NCBI GenBank assembly: GCA_964017185.1
Contig: OZ024870.1
Location: 21,413,621-21,477,620, forward strand
Direction of reading: 5' to 3'
Length of the DNA stretch: 64,000 bases
Source: Rugalucina vietnamica
Lineage: Eukaryota > Mollusca > Bivalvia > Lucinida > Lucinidae
Part shown: piece after piece, positions 47,101 to 59,538 of the stretch
How positions within the stretch are numbered: position 1 is the first letter of the stretch
Layout of the letters: each line of letters opens with the position of its first letter
Made by a program: the position numbers and the translations under genes
The notes under the pieces: model-generated
Told to the model about the DNA's origin: nothing
Databases searched by the model: none
What the model saw: the letters and a program-made list of their open reading frames with translations, nothing else

Positions 47101-50100
47101 GAAAGCAAATATCAAAGGCAGCTTTCCTTACGACTCAACATCATAAAGATGGTAAAACAAAACCAATGATGGCAGTTTGACGGTCATGATTTACATGATT
47201 ACATGGCTAGGGTCTGATATGGTTCAATTCATATTTCCATCTAAACCAGTACATGGAATGTAAACCATTATATTTTGTTTGCAAATTTGTTAAAACAATC
47301 CTTCTCACCTTTTTATAATTTTTCTTTCAAATCACAGACATCCAAATTGATAATGCATTGGTGTCAAGATTTCTCGTAAAGCTCAGGATCAATTTCAGCA
47401 TGTGAAATGTTAATTTGAATGAATATTTTAATGCCAGAATGACTGGTTTTAAATTATATTTTAATCAATAATACCTGTAAATTAGAGAGATTCACGCCAA
47501 CGAACACCCCGATGATGGTGAGTAGGGATCCCCCAAGCACGGGGTAGGGAATGCTAATGAACACAGCTGTCAGTTTGCCCAACACTGCAAACACGAGGTA
47601 CATTATCGCCATCACGATAAATACGTGACGACTTGCAACCTGGAATTTGAAACAATAAATAGTTTATTGAGAGAGCCCGAGCAGAACCGGTAATACATTT
47701 TATACATTTTGACTTAATGTTTTAGACATTTCAAAAGAAAATTATGGATTTTTGGAGGTATTACTAAAAATGTCGCTACGCTATATGTATAATGTTAATT
47801 CAGCAGATAAATTATGGCCTGTCTGTGTAAACCAGTGGCATCATTTTGACGACATTGTTCAGCGCAGCGGTATATACAGACAATAACATATGCTCACCGG
47901 CAAAAGTTTATTCAGTGAAAATACATGTAAAATCCCATTGGGACGGTTTAAATCGCTATAGCTTCAAAACCTCGCAATAGATTGCGATTAAAATGACCAG
48001 TCTTTAAACTGTGATTAAAACCTAGCATTTCCAACAAAAACAATTGAAATATCGCATGTGGTTTTGTCACGGTGCATACACCAATTTTCGTTCTTGTTTT
48101 AAATGAAAGGGAGGTAATCTGAAAATAATGAATATTTGACTTGTTATTTCTCAAGACTGTGGCTGAATTTTGAAAAGATTTTTTCGGATTTTTGTCACTG
48201 GCAACATCCTGTATCGGAGAGCGCTATTAATCAAAGCGCCCATTTGGTCATTTATCGGGTAATTACAAAAACGATGTTTTACGAAAAAGGCCAATAACTC
48301 TGTTAAGATTGACAACTGATTGAGTTTCTTTCAAAAATTAGAAAGAGACTGACTTCGCAAATTTAATAAAGGGGGACATCTAGGGCAAGCGGTGGGGCAT
48401 TATAGTAACCGGGTTGGTCAAAGTTACTGACTAAACTTTTTCCTCTGAGTATATATAGGTATTTCCTAGCTGGTATAATGTTTTTCTCACGAAAGGAGGA
48501 GGCGTGCATTACAATTAACTGAAGAAAGACAAATGCTTCTTCTCCATGCACTTTCATGACTTAATAATACATGTGGGTGTAACTTTTAAGGTGGTTGTTT
48601 TGACCGAACACCAGACCGATTTGTATTACCTTTGTCATTCCTATAGCACCCACATTTCCACCATATGTCGTCGTGGCATGTCCAGCTCCCCATAGCCCTG
48701 ACAATATGGAACAAAACCCTTCCACCGCTATACCACGGTTGGTGGCGTGTCCTGGAGGTGGCGGAACCCGACAAGTATTGGCACAAGCATAGTAATCGCC
48801 AATGGAATCCAACACGGAAGTGACTGTAGCGATGAAGAATCCGACAAATGCGCTCAAGCTGAATAGTGGTGCACCAAATTGACCTGGGTATTAAAGTATA
48901 ATTTCTCTGAATAAGGCATGTAACTACAGTCATGTGACCTAAAGTGAAGTGAAATGACGCTAAACAAATGAAACATAATTTATCGGGCGTATCCAAACTG
49001 GAAGATCATCAGAATTTCCATTAGGATCGCAAGTGATGGAACATTAAGAAGCTACGCTAATGGGACCTTACTAATGTGTGTTACTGATGGAAGTTACTAA
49101 CCGGGGCTTTATTGCACCTTTGAGTAGATGTCAGCGCTATGTACGAAGCATTCGGTGAAACAGACAGCTTTAGAAGTGGTTGCAACTTCTGTAGCAACAC
49201 ATGGATTACAAAGGTTTTGCTAATGATGTTTTAATGGGCCCTGTCATGAAGCAAATAGATCAAAATATACAATTACATCTATGAGCAAAATATCTGCAGT
49301 CTGAGAAAAAAAACTGAATATCAAAAGTTTTTACCCGGATATGGCATGTAGAACCAATCAGCCTCCTTGATAATATTAGATCGTGCGTCTGTCCTTGCCT
49401 TATAACCTATATCGTTGGGGTCGTCAGTGAAAACGCCAGCTGCGGTAAGAATACCACATAAAGCCCAGCCAATAAGAATTGAGATCATAATCTGAAAAAA
49501 AAAGATGTAAAATATAATTGATCGATGGATCGACTGATTGTTTAATTACGGTTGAAATATCGTTTCTTTCAAAATTGTAAGTATGATTATCAGTATTTCC
49601 ACAACACACAATTCGAGCTTTGTTTTGTTTTTCAAAGAACATATTAAGCCACACTTGTAAGACATATTTCCAACCATACCACATGATTTTAAAAACGATC
49701 TCGTTATACTGCTATGGTGTCGGTAGGTTTCTCTTCTTTAGACCTACGTCTCTGGGCTATATGGAGACGGGGTGAGATGAAGTGATTTTTTTTTTACTTT
49801 TGTTTTTATTTTTGAATGGAATTCAATTAAAATGTAATTGTGTTCTAGGTAAAACTTACCGCAAAAACTTGGTGTAGAGGGTACCTTATAATACGAAACC
49901 CTTTTGATCTTGTATAGACAGGTATTGGCATTGGATAATGTCCCAGGTACATTGTCAGAATGATACCTATACCCCACACACTGCAATAATTTGATTAAAA
50001 CATACCGCCATTTTAGACTGTTTATTTAGGCCAAACAAAAAAAAAAGCTGTGTTTCCTCTAACCCGATCGACCCTGATTTTTTTGTGCCGACCCTGCAGT

Positions 50101-53100
50101 TTTTATTGCCATTTTGAAACAAAATAAAAAGGTTTTCATTCCTACCGACCCTTGAAAATTTAAGGTAAACGGACATATGACTTAAATTATGTTAAGACTG
50201 CAACAGTAATATTTAAAATCACTTTATTTAACCTTCTTTATTTTTTTTTAAACTTGAATGTTTGTCATTATCTAGTATTTGAGATGAATTAAGTTGCGTA
50301 TTATCAATTTTTACCTGTTTTCAACAAATAAGAAATAGAGAAAAAATAAAAAGATTTGCCTACCTACCGACCCTGATAATTTTCGGCATGTTAGCGGAAA
50401 CACAGCTATATTCTACGCCTTATATGAAATCAGTGTTGTGAATCTAAATGATTTTATCAATAATTATTATTACTTGTCTTTTAATTCTTACTCTTTTATT
50501 TAGTTTCTATTTAATTTGGCTGAAAAGATCTATGATAAGCCATAAAATAGAATATGAGTGTGCTAATTTTTTTGTAAGATACATGTACATGTATTTATGT
50601 ACTGGAATAAGATCAGAAAATAGAGAATAAAACTGTGGGGCATTTTGCAACTAGTTTAATTAATACAGTTTTTTACAGAAACATCGTAGAGGTTTTCAAG
50701 AAAGCAGATAGAGCCTGTGCTTATGTTACAAAATCTGGCTAGTTGAAGGAGACATCGAGTTGCATTAATACGAAAACACGCCCATGCAGTACACTGGGAT
50801 TTTTTCGGCTGTAAGAATTGAAAATTGCATCAGATTTATTTTTTATATTTTTAATATGTTTGCTCAAAACATACATTGTGGGTACAGGTTAGAGCCGCCT
50901 CGTCGAGGCGGTTCTAACGAGTACCCACAATGTATGTTTTGGATCATAAATAAGAAAATTAGGTATACCCCTGTAAACCCCAGTTTTTTTCCTGTATAAA
51001 AGTGGTGTAAACGGGGGTATACATATCACGGACATGTTTTCCTGATGAGTATAATGGGACTTACAGAAAAGCTATACCCCAGTGGACCTCCACATAGTCG
51101 AGGCAGGGTTTGACAATATAAACACCAATCAACAGAAGAGTTGGTACTATTGTGACAGGGCCGATGAACCTCATAAGCAGCCCGACCAATCCAGTAAACC
51201 CCGTCAGGAAGTGGAACAGACCACACAGCATTAGAGGACCCATCAGCTGAAATACGTTTGTTATAATATAGTAAACAAGACGTACGTTCGTTCATCTGTT
51301 GTTTTTCTCATTCATTCATTCATTCATTCATTCATTCATTCATTCATTCATTCATTCATTCATTCATTTTTCTGGCCTTTCTTCTTGACATTACCACTCA
51401 TTATATATAGCTATATAGGTATTACAAATGTTTTCTTATTTAATATCATCAATCAATTAAAAATAGTTATAGCAATGTAGTAAAGAACTTACAGTGGTTG
51501 TTTTATAGCTGAAAAACAAAGCATTACTACAAAGAAAAATACCTCTCGTATTCTGAGTGAAATAAGCTCTTGTTTTAATGTCTCCATATCAGCCGACGTC
51601 GTGCTGTTGTCTACCCTGTCTGCGACTGAAAGATGTATTCATAATGTCATATACTCAGCGTCTTCCTTAAGTTCATTGAATTTTATTATTCTGATGTGCA
51701 TGGAGCTATGAACCGCAGTGTGTCGCGTGCAAAGAGAATGAACCCCGAACGCATAATAGTAAAATGGCATATAGGCATATAAAATTTTTGTTCTTGGAAG
51801 TAAAGATGTAACAAATAGGTGCGGCCACAACTTGATTGACATGAAACCACGGCCAAGATTTTCACTTACATACCACCTCGACGTTACAACGGTCTGGGTC
51901 TATCTCGTTCAGAGCCAGTAAAGGTACGATATAGGACGCTGCTGGCCCTTGAAATAGCGGTAGTCTGAAATGAAGATCAAACTGATTTTCTAGTACCATT
52001 TTGAGGTAAGAAATTTTGACCATAAACGTCCATGAAACTAACTTAAAACTCGCCCTTGTATCTTAAACCCTTTGCTAATTCTTTTTACAAGTGTTTTGTT
52101 TTAAAAAAAATGAAACTATTATCATGCAACTCGCCTGTTTACCTGTCTACTCAATTTGTTCGTCTACATTTTTTCACAAACCGTACATGAACCCCTTTAT
52201 ACCTGCACGGCACCCACTTATAGTCGCTTACGTGAAACAACAACGGATAAGAACGAATCTCATTCAACATGTATATAAACTGGGCTCTTTGGACTTCTTA
52301 ACAATTTCTCATACATTTGGGTCTACGAAATGAAAATGGTCATGTCTCATCAGTTTTAGAGGAGAAGAAGAAGAAGAAGAAAGAAGAAGAAGAAGAAGAA
52401 GAAAAAGAAGGAAAATAGGCATAAAATAAAGATGAGAATAAAAAGACCGAGCCAATTACTTACCTAATGCCAACGACAACCTGTAAGAAGCTTGTGATGC
52501 CGTTCATCAACATGGTGGTCCCCAGCAATGTCGTCAACAGTTTGTTGTCATTAGCGCCACAAGCAGCGTCAGCAACCAGCAGGGGTGTAATAAGGGAACC
52601 AGCGATAGACAGGAGGGTTTGCTGAAAAAGTCACGGACAAAGTTGGTAAATTTGGAGTTTAACGTTCCAACAGCAGTTATAGCGAGAAGAGGGGACCTGG
52701 GTTTAAAGCCTCTCATACGAATGAATGGAGAAGCCCAGGATCGAACTCACGACCCCTGATTTACAAGATGAGTGGCTTACACGGACAGAGTGAGAACATT
52801 ATATATATTAATGGTACTAAAATCATCAGTTAAAATCCAAACCATCGGTTTCAATCCATGTGAACTTACTAATAGGCAGATGTATGCAAAACTGCATCCA
52901 GCCTCTTGTTCTGTTTCTGAACAAGCTGACGTCAACATATATTCTGTATAAAAAGACTGTCCATTCGAAACTTCAGATTTGATGCCAATATTGAAAACTT
53001 TGGAAAGATTTCAGAGAGACACTTTGCTGAGAATAAGAAAGATAATGTACCTGAAATCCAAACAGTATGGTCAGATAGATGGGTGGTGCGTCGCTGACTT

Positions 53101-56100
53101 TGTACAGTAGCGGGGGCTCAGCCAAGGCTTGTCCCGCTTTCTCAAGTTCATCATCATCAACATTGATATGGATGACTGCACTGCCGATAGACACGCTACG
53201 GTTGGACTTCTTTCTTTGATATGTCCCATCTGGCGACTGAAAAATGAGCCGCCTCGTGGGAGAACCATCAATGTGGTTTTCGAACAGGTCTGACACAAAC
53301 CGGCCTGTACAGCTATAGAAGCAGGCTAGAAGCTTGAAATTTTGGAGTTAAGAAGAGGAGGAATGGTACTATCCGAGTAGCGAAAACAAAGGCGCTGATC
53401 AGACTGATCTGTGCCTTTGTTTTCGCCTATGCAGATTGTTGGTTTTCCCATTAGGCGGCTCAAATATTATTTTTCTGTGTTGAAATAAGTCATCTCTGGA
53501 TTAAAACTTGTTCAGTAATAGGCCGGGTCAGAGTAATTTGATTTTCCGACCAGGGGAAGTAGGTCTGCAAATGGTGCTCTTGTTTTTTTTTTTTATGTAA
53601 GATCCAATATTATGCCAAACGCATGACTGAAAGGTTGGAAAGAACCTTATCCCTGAACTAGATGGCGACTTCTTTGTATTTCAGATCGCTGCTCCAAGGG
53701 AGCAATTATGTTATCCAATTATGTTTCCAGATAATAAGATATATTTAAGGAGATGCGAACGGTACCTTGTTTTTCAAAAGACTTTTTTCGGCTGGATCCA
53801 TGAAAACACGAGGTTGAGTTTATTAATCCAGATAACACCGTTTGTTTTGACCAGCTACATGTAAGATGACCAGTTTGGTATGAGGGAAGCTTCCGTTTGT
53901 AAACATGAGCCACATCTTGAGAAAATGAGTTATTCACAGATATTCAACTAAATTAAACGCGTGTGTACCACATGGACTACATGGTGCATTACGGCAAACT
54001 GAATCATGTACCGCAGCATGGTGAGTTGTATAGTATTTTGAGGCGCTGATCGGCAATGGAGATTGCGTGTGTTGGTCATCTACTTTTAAATGCAAGTGAG
54101 GCATACAAAAGATTTTCGCAATACTCGGGTAGAAGCTTACATAACAAGTTGATTAAAATTATCTTAAGCCACAGATACGTTATATCGTATATTTGGACAA
54201 TGTTGCATCGTATCTTTTTAAGACAATGTTTAGTCGAAGGATACTGGCTTACTAGTTTTCTGGGTGTGAGAGGCACCTTAAATTTGCATCAACGCGTGTG
54301 TTCTGACCACCAGGATGATCCCTGTCCTCACGGACAAAATATGACATGAATATTTATGCCGTTGTTTAAGGTCCCCCGGATGACCGGTTTCGCGAGATTT
54401 ATGAGTTCTTTATGATATGGTCTGCAGAGATCGCGGCATTTTAACCTACGTTCACGGGGGTATACTAAATTAATTTGTGTGGTATTTGAACACGAGAATC
54501 ACAAAAAGCATTGTTTTCTTTTCGTGCGAAAATCAGCAGTTTCCCCTCAATAGATGATATATTAAATCCTCTGATAGTTGATCTATGTGCAACGTGAGGA
54601 TTTTGTTAAAAGCTTTGGTTTTCATAATATAAAATGAAGGTGTACATACAGAAAAGTAAATAATAATATTGAACTAAATACTGTGTCATCGATTACATAT
54701 TAGGTAATAGACATTTCTTGCCTAACCCGAGATAGAGTTGTACACCATACACTGAGATACAAACGTCGTTTTCATGGGGATGTAACAAAATAAAATTTCA
54801 ATCTTCCTTACATGTGTGTCGATCAGGCTGACGCTAACCAGGAGCTGCACAGTCACAGGTTGATAGATGGTTAGAAATGTTTTGTATTCAGAAAGTTCTC
54901 TCTTATACAATGTACGTGTGCAAAGCGGTCGCACCAATGCTGATCTGTACATTGATGGAAAGAGTGGGTTTTCTCACTGCATTTCTTGTCTACGAATGTA
55001 CAGCTTTGTACACCGTATCCTTTACAAATGGCCGCGGTGCAAGAAAACCTTCTTTTGTCAGGGTGCATTTTTAATTTAAAAACGTACACTACCAAACAGC
55101 CTAGGCTATGTAAGATAACCGCACTGTTCCCGAGCAAGCCTCCAAGAACCTGACTAACGGTGCTCTCTGCACATTTCTTTCTCCATAGGATTAATACCCT
55201 GGAAACGGCGGTTCTGTCCCGACATGACTAGAATTGTTGACAGGGGTGTTAAACCACAACACAACCCGCTGACTGAAAGAAATATACTTAAACGCAAACG
55301 TTTCGCAACGCTAAGAAAATGCAAACTCTTCTTATCGACTCAAAATTTTCTTTCAGTGAAATTACGATATTAAGTTCTTTGCCTTGCATACAACATAAAA
55401 TCAGAACGCCGCGGCTTATGGTTGCCGAGAAAATGTCAAAACTTGGAGGTAACCTAGTTTTAAAAGTCACAGATGTACGATACCTTACATTAGACATGTA
55501 TGCGAAAACGAAATTTCAAACCAACGTTTCCAAAGCAAAAAGGACAACAAACGCAAATATGGACAAAAAATGCAGAAAAGCAAATTTTAAAGGACAACAA
55601 ACGCAACGCTCCCGTTTTAGAGTGGGAATTTCTTTCTGATTGCGCCATTTCCTGACGATTGCCTACTTTTACCTTTTCATGCCTTGGTCGACGTTTATTA
55701 CGTACATGTACGTGTGTGTGACGTGTTTAAGTTTGGGCTGATATTGATTGTTGTTTGTTTTTAAATTGAAATAAGCATCCATATTTTAGACACAAGTTGT
55801 TAGAAAACACAAACGTCACATTAGCGTCAGATCGAAAACATGCGATCAAATCTCATTTAGGCGAACATTTGATTTTTATGCGGGGGGGGGGGGGGGGGCG
55901 GGGGCTCGGTTGGAAGATGTTTTAGGCCTGGACATTTCTTTTCATTCGCGACGCGGTCCTGTATTTTATTTGTATATAATACAATACGTACGATAGAATT
56001 TAACCTGTCCTAGATATTTTTTCCAGCCCCACCCCCATAAAAATCAAATGGTGGCAATCATATGAGCCGCTACATGAGAAAACCAACAATCTGCATATGC

Positions 56101-56784
56101 GAAAACAAAGACGCAGATCAGCTTTCGTAAATGATCCGTTTTCAACTGGCACATGTACCAAAGCACTTAAATCCGTTTATTGATGTGTGGATTGGTGCAT
56201 GGGATGCACAATGCACAAGGCTTTTGGTAAGAAGGCATTGATTTGATTTGATTTGATTTGATTTGATTTACAATAATAAAATATTCAATATTTTTATGTG
56301 CTTTAGCCGTCTACCGAACGGAATGTTTTGTTGTAGCGTTGAATAATTCCGTCAGTATATATATTTGTATAGACATCCTTCTCCTTTCTCTGGTTCTAAA
56401 AGCCTTATTTATTAAGAGTCAGGATAACTGACAGTCCCGATATGACATTGGCTGTAGGCCGTTGTCGTAAGGCAAGAAAACAAACAAACGAACGAACGAA
56501 CACACGAACAAACATTTTATTTACAATGTAATAATTCGATAAATGAAATTGTTCTGAAAGTGCGTCGATAAAATGAAATATCTTGAGATAATCCCTGACT
56601 TTTTGTCAATGTATGGTGTATTTACATCTCCAAATACATCTCAGGTTAGGCAAGAAATGTCTAATAGCCCCAGCCGCAGACAACCATTCTTTAGTCCGAA
56701 AGGCTACTGATTCTTTATGATAACGCTACGGATTCTTTATGATTTTCATAGCGTATCTAGTGATGAGAAATCGGCGTTTCTAAT

Positions 56785-56815
<31 letters not shown>

Positions 56816-57798
56816 CATGCCGGAAATGACCTATTTGGCATCTGTTCTCTGTCAATTTTAGCAATGGTGGTATACATGTTAAAAGTTAATGGGCGATTAT
56901 ATTCTTAAATAATCTAATAAGTAAAGAAAATCGAAAATGAATATCAAAATAGCTAACACACATCAAAATATTTTATCAACAGTTAAGAAATTCAACTAAT
57001 TATCCATAAACTTACACTTTTCCAAGCATCTAAATCTTCAAAGGAAATTGTTTTGCAGAATTATTTTTTTTCAAGCATCAAAAATATCATAATCTGTAAT
57101 AAAATTTTGTCACGGATTCAGTATGATACTAAATGACGTGTAACGGATTCTTTATGATGTGTTACAAATTCTAAATCATCGGAAAACATAGCCCACTACC
57201 ACCCTTTAATCGAGATAAATACCATTTAGTAATATCTCTGAACTACAAAGCAGGTTTGAACTAAATGGTTCAGTCTAACAAGTCATCATTTTATCAGGCA
57301 TACTAAGATTTGAGCATTTATTCTCATTTCTTTATTATATGGTTTGGTTTAGTCATTGCTAAATGTCCCAGTCAACAAGTTTTAAGTCATGCCGGGGCGA
57401 AGGGTGACAGAACACGTTTGATTCGTTAGTTTTGTAGGAACATACTTGAAATAGCATTCATTTGAAATTGTATTTTTAGTGAAAACCAGCCGCTCTTAGT
57501 GGTGACAGAGCATATTTTTTTTATTTTTTTTTTTTATTTTTTTTAATTGAGTTTTACGTCCCTTTCAAGATTATTTCAGCTCATATTAGACGGGCCAATC
57601 AGTAGGTGGGCGAAAACGGGAGAACTCCGAGAAAAACCACCTGGCACACCCGCAAGCAGAACTTGGCTTGTCTCACATGTGGCCAGTGCGGGGCTCGAAC
57701 CCACACCAGACACAGCGGTGAGATGATCGAGTGATTAAGAAACAGCGCTCTTAACCGCTCGGCCACGGGGGCCCGCTTATATTTTTGATTCGTTCTCC

Positions 57799-57872
<74 letters not shown>

Positions 57873-58404
57873 TTTCTTAAGTAATCTAAGACTCAAAAAA
57901 TAGCATACTAGCCCAAATCTGGTTTGATAGGTAATCTGCAGTTGCAGTTGTATGAGGTTACAGCTCTGTTATACATAGTCAATCTGCAGTTGCAGTTGTA
58001 TGTGGTTACTTTCTCTTTTAATTGTGCAAATTTTGGTCAGGACTAGGCTAACTTTTCTTATTTTATTTATTTTTATATACATTTTGTGTTTTACTAAAAT
58101 GTTTTAATACTGATAACTGAAAGTGTTTTTTTGTGTGCACTTCCAACAAACAAAAGGCTGTGACATTTAACTCATTTAAGCCTTGCGTACCTTTCATGGG
58201 ACATCTATAGGCAATCAGAATAGCCCCAGATGTGACGCCGCCGAAGAATACAATCCACAATTTAACCCATTTATGACGAACCTCGGGGGGGGGGGGGGGG
58301 GGGGGGGAGGCGGTAACTAAGGGGTAATTGTGGTACGGGTGTGTGGCCAAAATTTCTGAAACCTACCCCAATCATATACCTGGTCATTGGAAAATAGACA
58401 CATT

Positions 58405-58439
<35 letters not shown>

Positions 58440-59538
58440 CTATGGGCGGTTTGCCTTTATTACGTCAGGGTGGACATTTGTCACCAACATGACAGGCATA
58501 TGTACCAGCCGGGTTTCGGACCCGTAACCTCTTGATTGCTAAGCGAATACGCTATCCATTACACCACCGCGGCTGGTACTTGATTGATCAAAATATTGAC
58601 CCATTCATATACTGTCCTTTGATTTTTTATACCCACTCATATACTGCCCTTTGATTTTTATACCCATTCATATACTAATTGCTGCTTCGTATCATCTGCG
58701 CAGAGATTCTGAGCTCGATTCTGAGGGCGTGGGAGTTCTGAGGGAGTGTATCTCGTGACTGAGTCTCGTGACAGGAAATCTTTGCAAATACAATACAATA
58801 TACAGGGATGCCAGAAAAGATGGGCCATTGATATACCAAACAGGAAATCTAGGGCTATTCATATACTGTTGTGTGAAAAAATGGGGCCATTCGTATACTT
58901 TTACTTGAAAATTGAAGCCTATTCATATACTGGCGAGGCTGAAAAAGTGAGCTATTCGGGCGGCACATCCCTACTATGTCATATATAGGTAGTTCCCCCC
59001 CCCCCCCCCCACCCCCGAGTGACGAACGGACTTACCTAAGTCAAAGGTAGACCATACCCAATAACGTATTCATTAGGTAACGCGCATACAGTGACCTATT
59101 TGCCGAATTATACAAATATAGCCTACTATAGTTTCATTTGCAGAACTCAAAGTGGCAGGTCAGACTGCACTCTAAATCCGTGTTCTCCTTATATCCCAAA
59201 TTCCATGACCTTTATTAAATTGTTGCATGTACTAGCCGTGATCAGCCGTAGCTTTTAGGTATATATTATCTGATTTGATTGATGCATTTCATATGCACAC
59301 CTTTTACATTAAGTGATGCCGATAATGTTTCAAAACGTACCGTTTTGACGTCTTCACTCCAGGAGACGCTTGTCCTTGCACTACTGATCTTATTAAGTTC
59401 CACGCTATCAAGCTTCTCGTTGACCGGTCCTTCATCTTCCGTTATGACACCCAAATTGTCAAATCCCTCCTTGCCATCACTTGCGTTGTTAGCATGAATG
59501 CCATTCACACGCGCTTTGTCAGTTCCGTTACTTGTCAT
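44171..59538 (-). CDS. SLC23-type transporter (nucleobase/ascorbate transporter family), 13 coding exons
   Basis: Exons: 59538-59341, 53236-53051, 52621-52464, 51964-51870, 51625-51543, 51246-51065, 49980-49860, 49491-49335, 48883-48630, 47639-47475, 46719-46611, 45863-45768, 44472-44171. All junctions are GT-AG with consistent phase: 701 aa. The ATG at 59538 is the first after an in-frame TAA. Hydrophilic N-terminus (about 1-115), then a multi-pass core with typical blocks: APPIYLTILFGFQ, GITSFLQVVVGIRLPLFQG, GFTGLVGLLMRFIGPVTIVP, SLSAFVGFFIATVTSVLDSIGDYY, GNVGAIGMTK, SNLQVIDLASSRNLSIMG, CFLDNTVPGTAEERG. The C-tail has LMKYIPIFP. Family members carry ascorbate or nucleobases across the plasma membrane with sodium or protons. 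The usual TM1 QH pair is QQ here, and the signature PNxG is GNVG, so the substrate cannot be assumed. Intron 1 is about 6.1 kb. Confidence 0.5.
45954..46057 (+). repeat. Perfect 52-bp tandem duplication
   Basis: Two identical 52-bp units (ACTGACCTAGGCATTAG...TTTGTTTCTTCG) in an SLC23 intron. Very recent, or an assembly artefact. Confidence 0.5.
46853..47087 (+). mobile_element. Rep-A copy 9
   Basis: 235 bp with an almost perfect inner hairpin at about 46986-47050. Flanks ATAT and AAAT. In the SLC23 intron between exons 10 and 11, 133 nt upstream of the acceptor, so not adjacent to it. Confidence 0.5.
50046..50407. mobile_element. TIR element, 362 bp
   Basis: Ends AGCTGTGTTTCC-TCTAAC and GTTAGC-GGAAACACAGCT. 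Inside, CCGACCCTGA-type blocks recur in both halves. In an SLC23 intron. Confidence 0.5.
50783..51047 (-). mobile_element. Rep-B copy
   Basis: Inverse of the 5666-5945 layout, with a central hairpin (50868-50941) tipped by CCGCCTCGTCGAGGCGG. The CTGATGA terminus lies about 17 nt inside the intron after the SLC23 donor at 51064. Confidence 0.5.
51309..51366 (+). repeat. (ATTC)n microsatellite
   Basis: About fourteen units. Confidence 0.5.
51690..51745 (+). mobile_element. Family H hairpin MITE, half copy
   Basis: CTGATGTGCATGGAGCTATG, AACCGCAGTG and AATGAACCCC match the left arm at about 16018-16075; the right arm is missing. Confidence 0.5.
52362..52410 (+). repeat. (GAA)n microsatellite
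   Basis: About sixteen GAA-type units in an SLC23 intron. Confidence 0.5.
52700..52785 (-). repeat. tRNA-like SINE head relic
   Basis: The minus strand shows GTAAGCCACTCATC and a good B-box (GAGTTCGATCC). No closed cloverleaf. Confidence 0.5.
53246..53461 (+). mobile_element. Rep-A copy 10, touching the SLC23 exon 2 acceptor
   Basis: 216 bp, GAGCC...GGCTC, flanked by AAAT on both sides (53242-53245, 53462-53465). Exon 2 starts at 53236, so only 9 nt (ATTTTTCAG on the sense strand) separate element and exon. Four of these are the target duplication itself. Confidence 0.5.
53470..55613. other. Interior of SLC23 intron 1, no second gene seen
   Basis: Several 60-106-codon frames on both strands (for example 54056-54349, 55319-55639) show no recognisable motif or splice context. 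Shortly before 55613 the 16-base AAAGGACAACAAACGC-like string occurs twice. Confidence 0.5.
55614..55675 (+). mobile_element. Rep-R copy, 3' end only
   Basis: The last 62 bp of the family (GAGTGGGAATTTC...GCCTACTTTTACCTT). Confidence 0.5.
56064..56129 (-). mobile_element. Rep-A copy 11, truncated
   Basis: One terminus (GAGCCGC...GAGAAAACC) and half the inner hairpin (GCGAAAACAAAG). The rest is missing. In SLC23 intron 1. Confidence 0.5.
56238..56270 (+). repeat. (TTTGA)n microsatellite
   Basis: About six units. Confidence 0.5.
56786..56815 (+). repeat. Poly-T tract
   Basis: About 30 T. On both sides (56705-57170) the string ACGGATTCTTTATGAT recurs in direct orientation at least three times. 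Confidence 0.5.
57510..57775 (-). mobile_element. tRNA-derived SINE
   Basis: The minus strand starts with a tRNA Leu/Ser-like head (GCCCCCGTGGCCGAGCGGTT ... GGTTCGAGCCCCGCAC, good A and B boxes and a long variable arm). It continues through a body (CAGGTGGTTTTTCTCGGAG, TTCTCCCGTTTTCG) and ends GGGACGTAAAACTC followed by an A-rich tail. ATATTTTT-like flanks on both sides suggest a target duplication. In SLC23 intron 1. Confidence 0.5.
57803..57870 (+). repeat. (AG)n microsatellite
   Basis: 34 AG units. Confidence 0.5.
57936..58012 (+). repeat. Short direct repeat
   Basis: AATCTGCAGTTGCAGTTGTA occurs twice, 46 bp apart. Confidence 0.5.
58178..58242. mobile_element. Half copy of the 39654 hairpin element
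   Basis: TAAGCCTTGCGTACC, GGGACAT and CAGAATAGCCCCAGATGTGA match the arm and flank of 39690-39752 in inverted orientation. Confidence 0.5.
58285..58308 (+). repeat. Poly-G tract
   Basis: About 22 G followed by A. Confidence 0.5.
58406..58437 (+). repeat. Poly-A tract
   Basis: About 32 A, followed by a stretch leading to the tRNA-like sequence at 58500. Confidence 0.5.
58500..58578 (-). repeat. tRNA-Arg-like pseudogene or SINE head
   Basis: The minus strand has a seven-base acceptor stem (CCAGCCG/CGGCTGG), GTGGTGTAATGGATAGCG as in tRNA-Arg, and a GGTCCGAAACC T-arm. The anticodon stem does not pair, so it is not a working tRNA. Confidence 0.5.

Noticed and set aside
58500..58578. Functional tRNA gene
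   Set aside because: The acceptor stem pairs but the anticodon stem does not; better explained as a pseudogene or SINE head.
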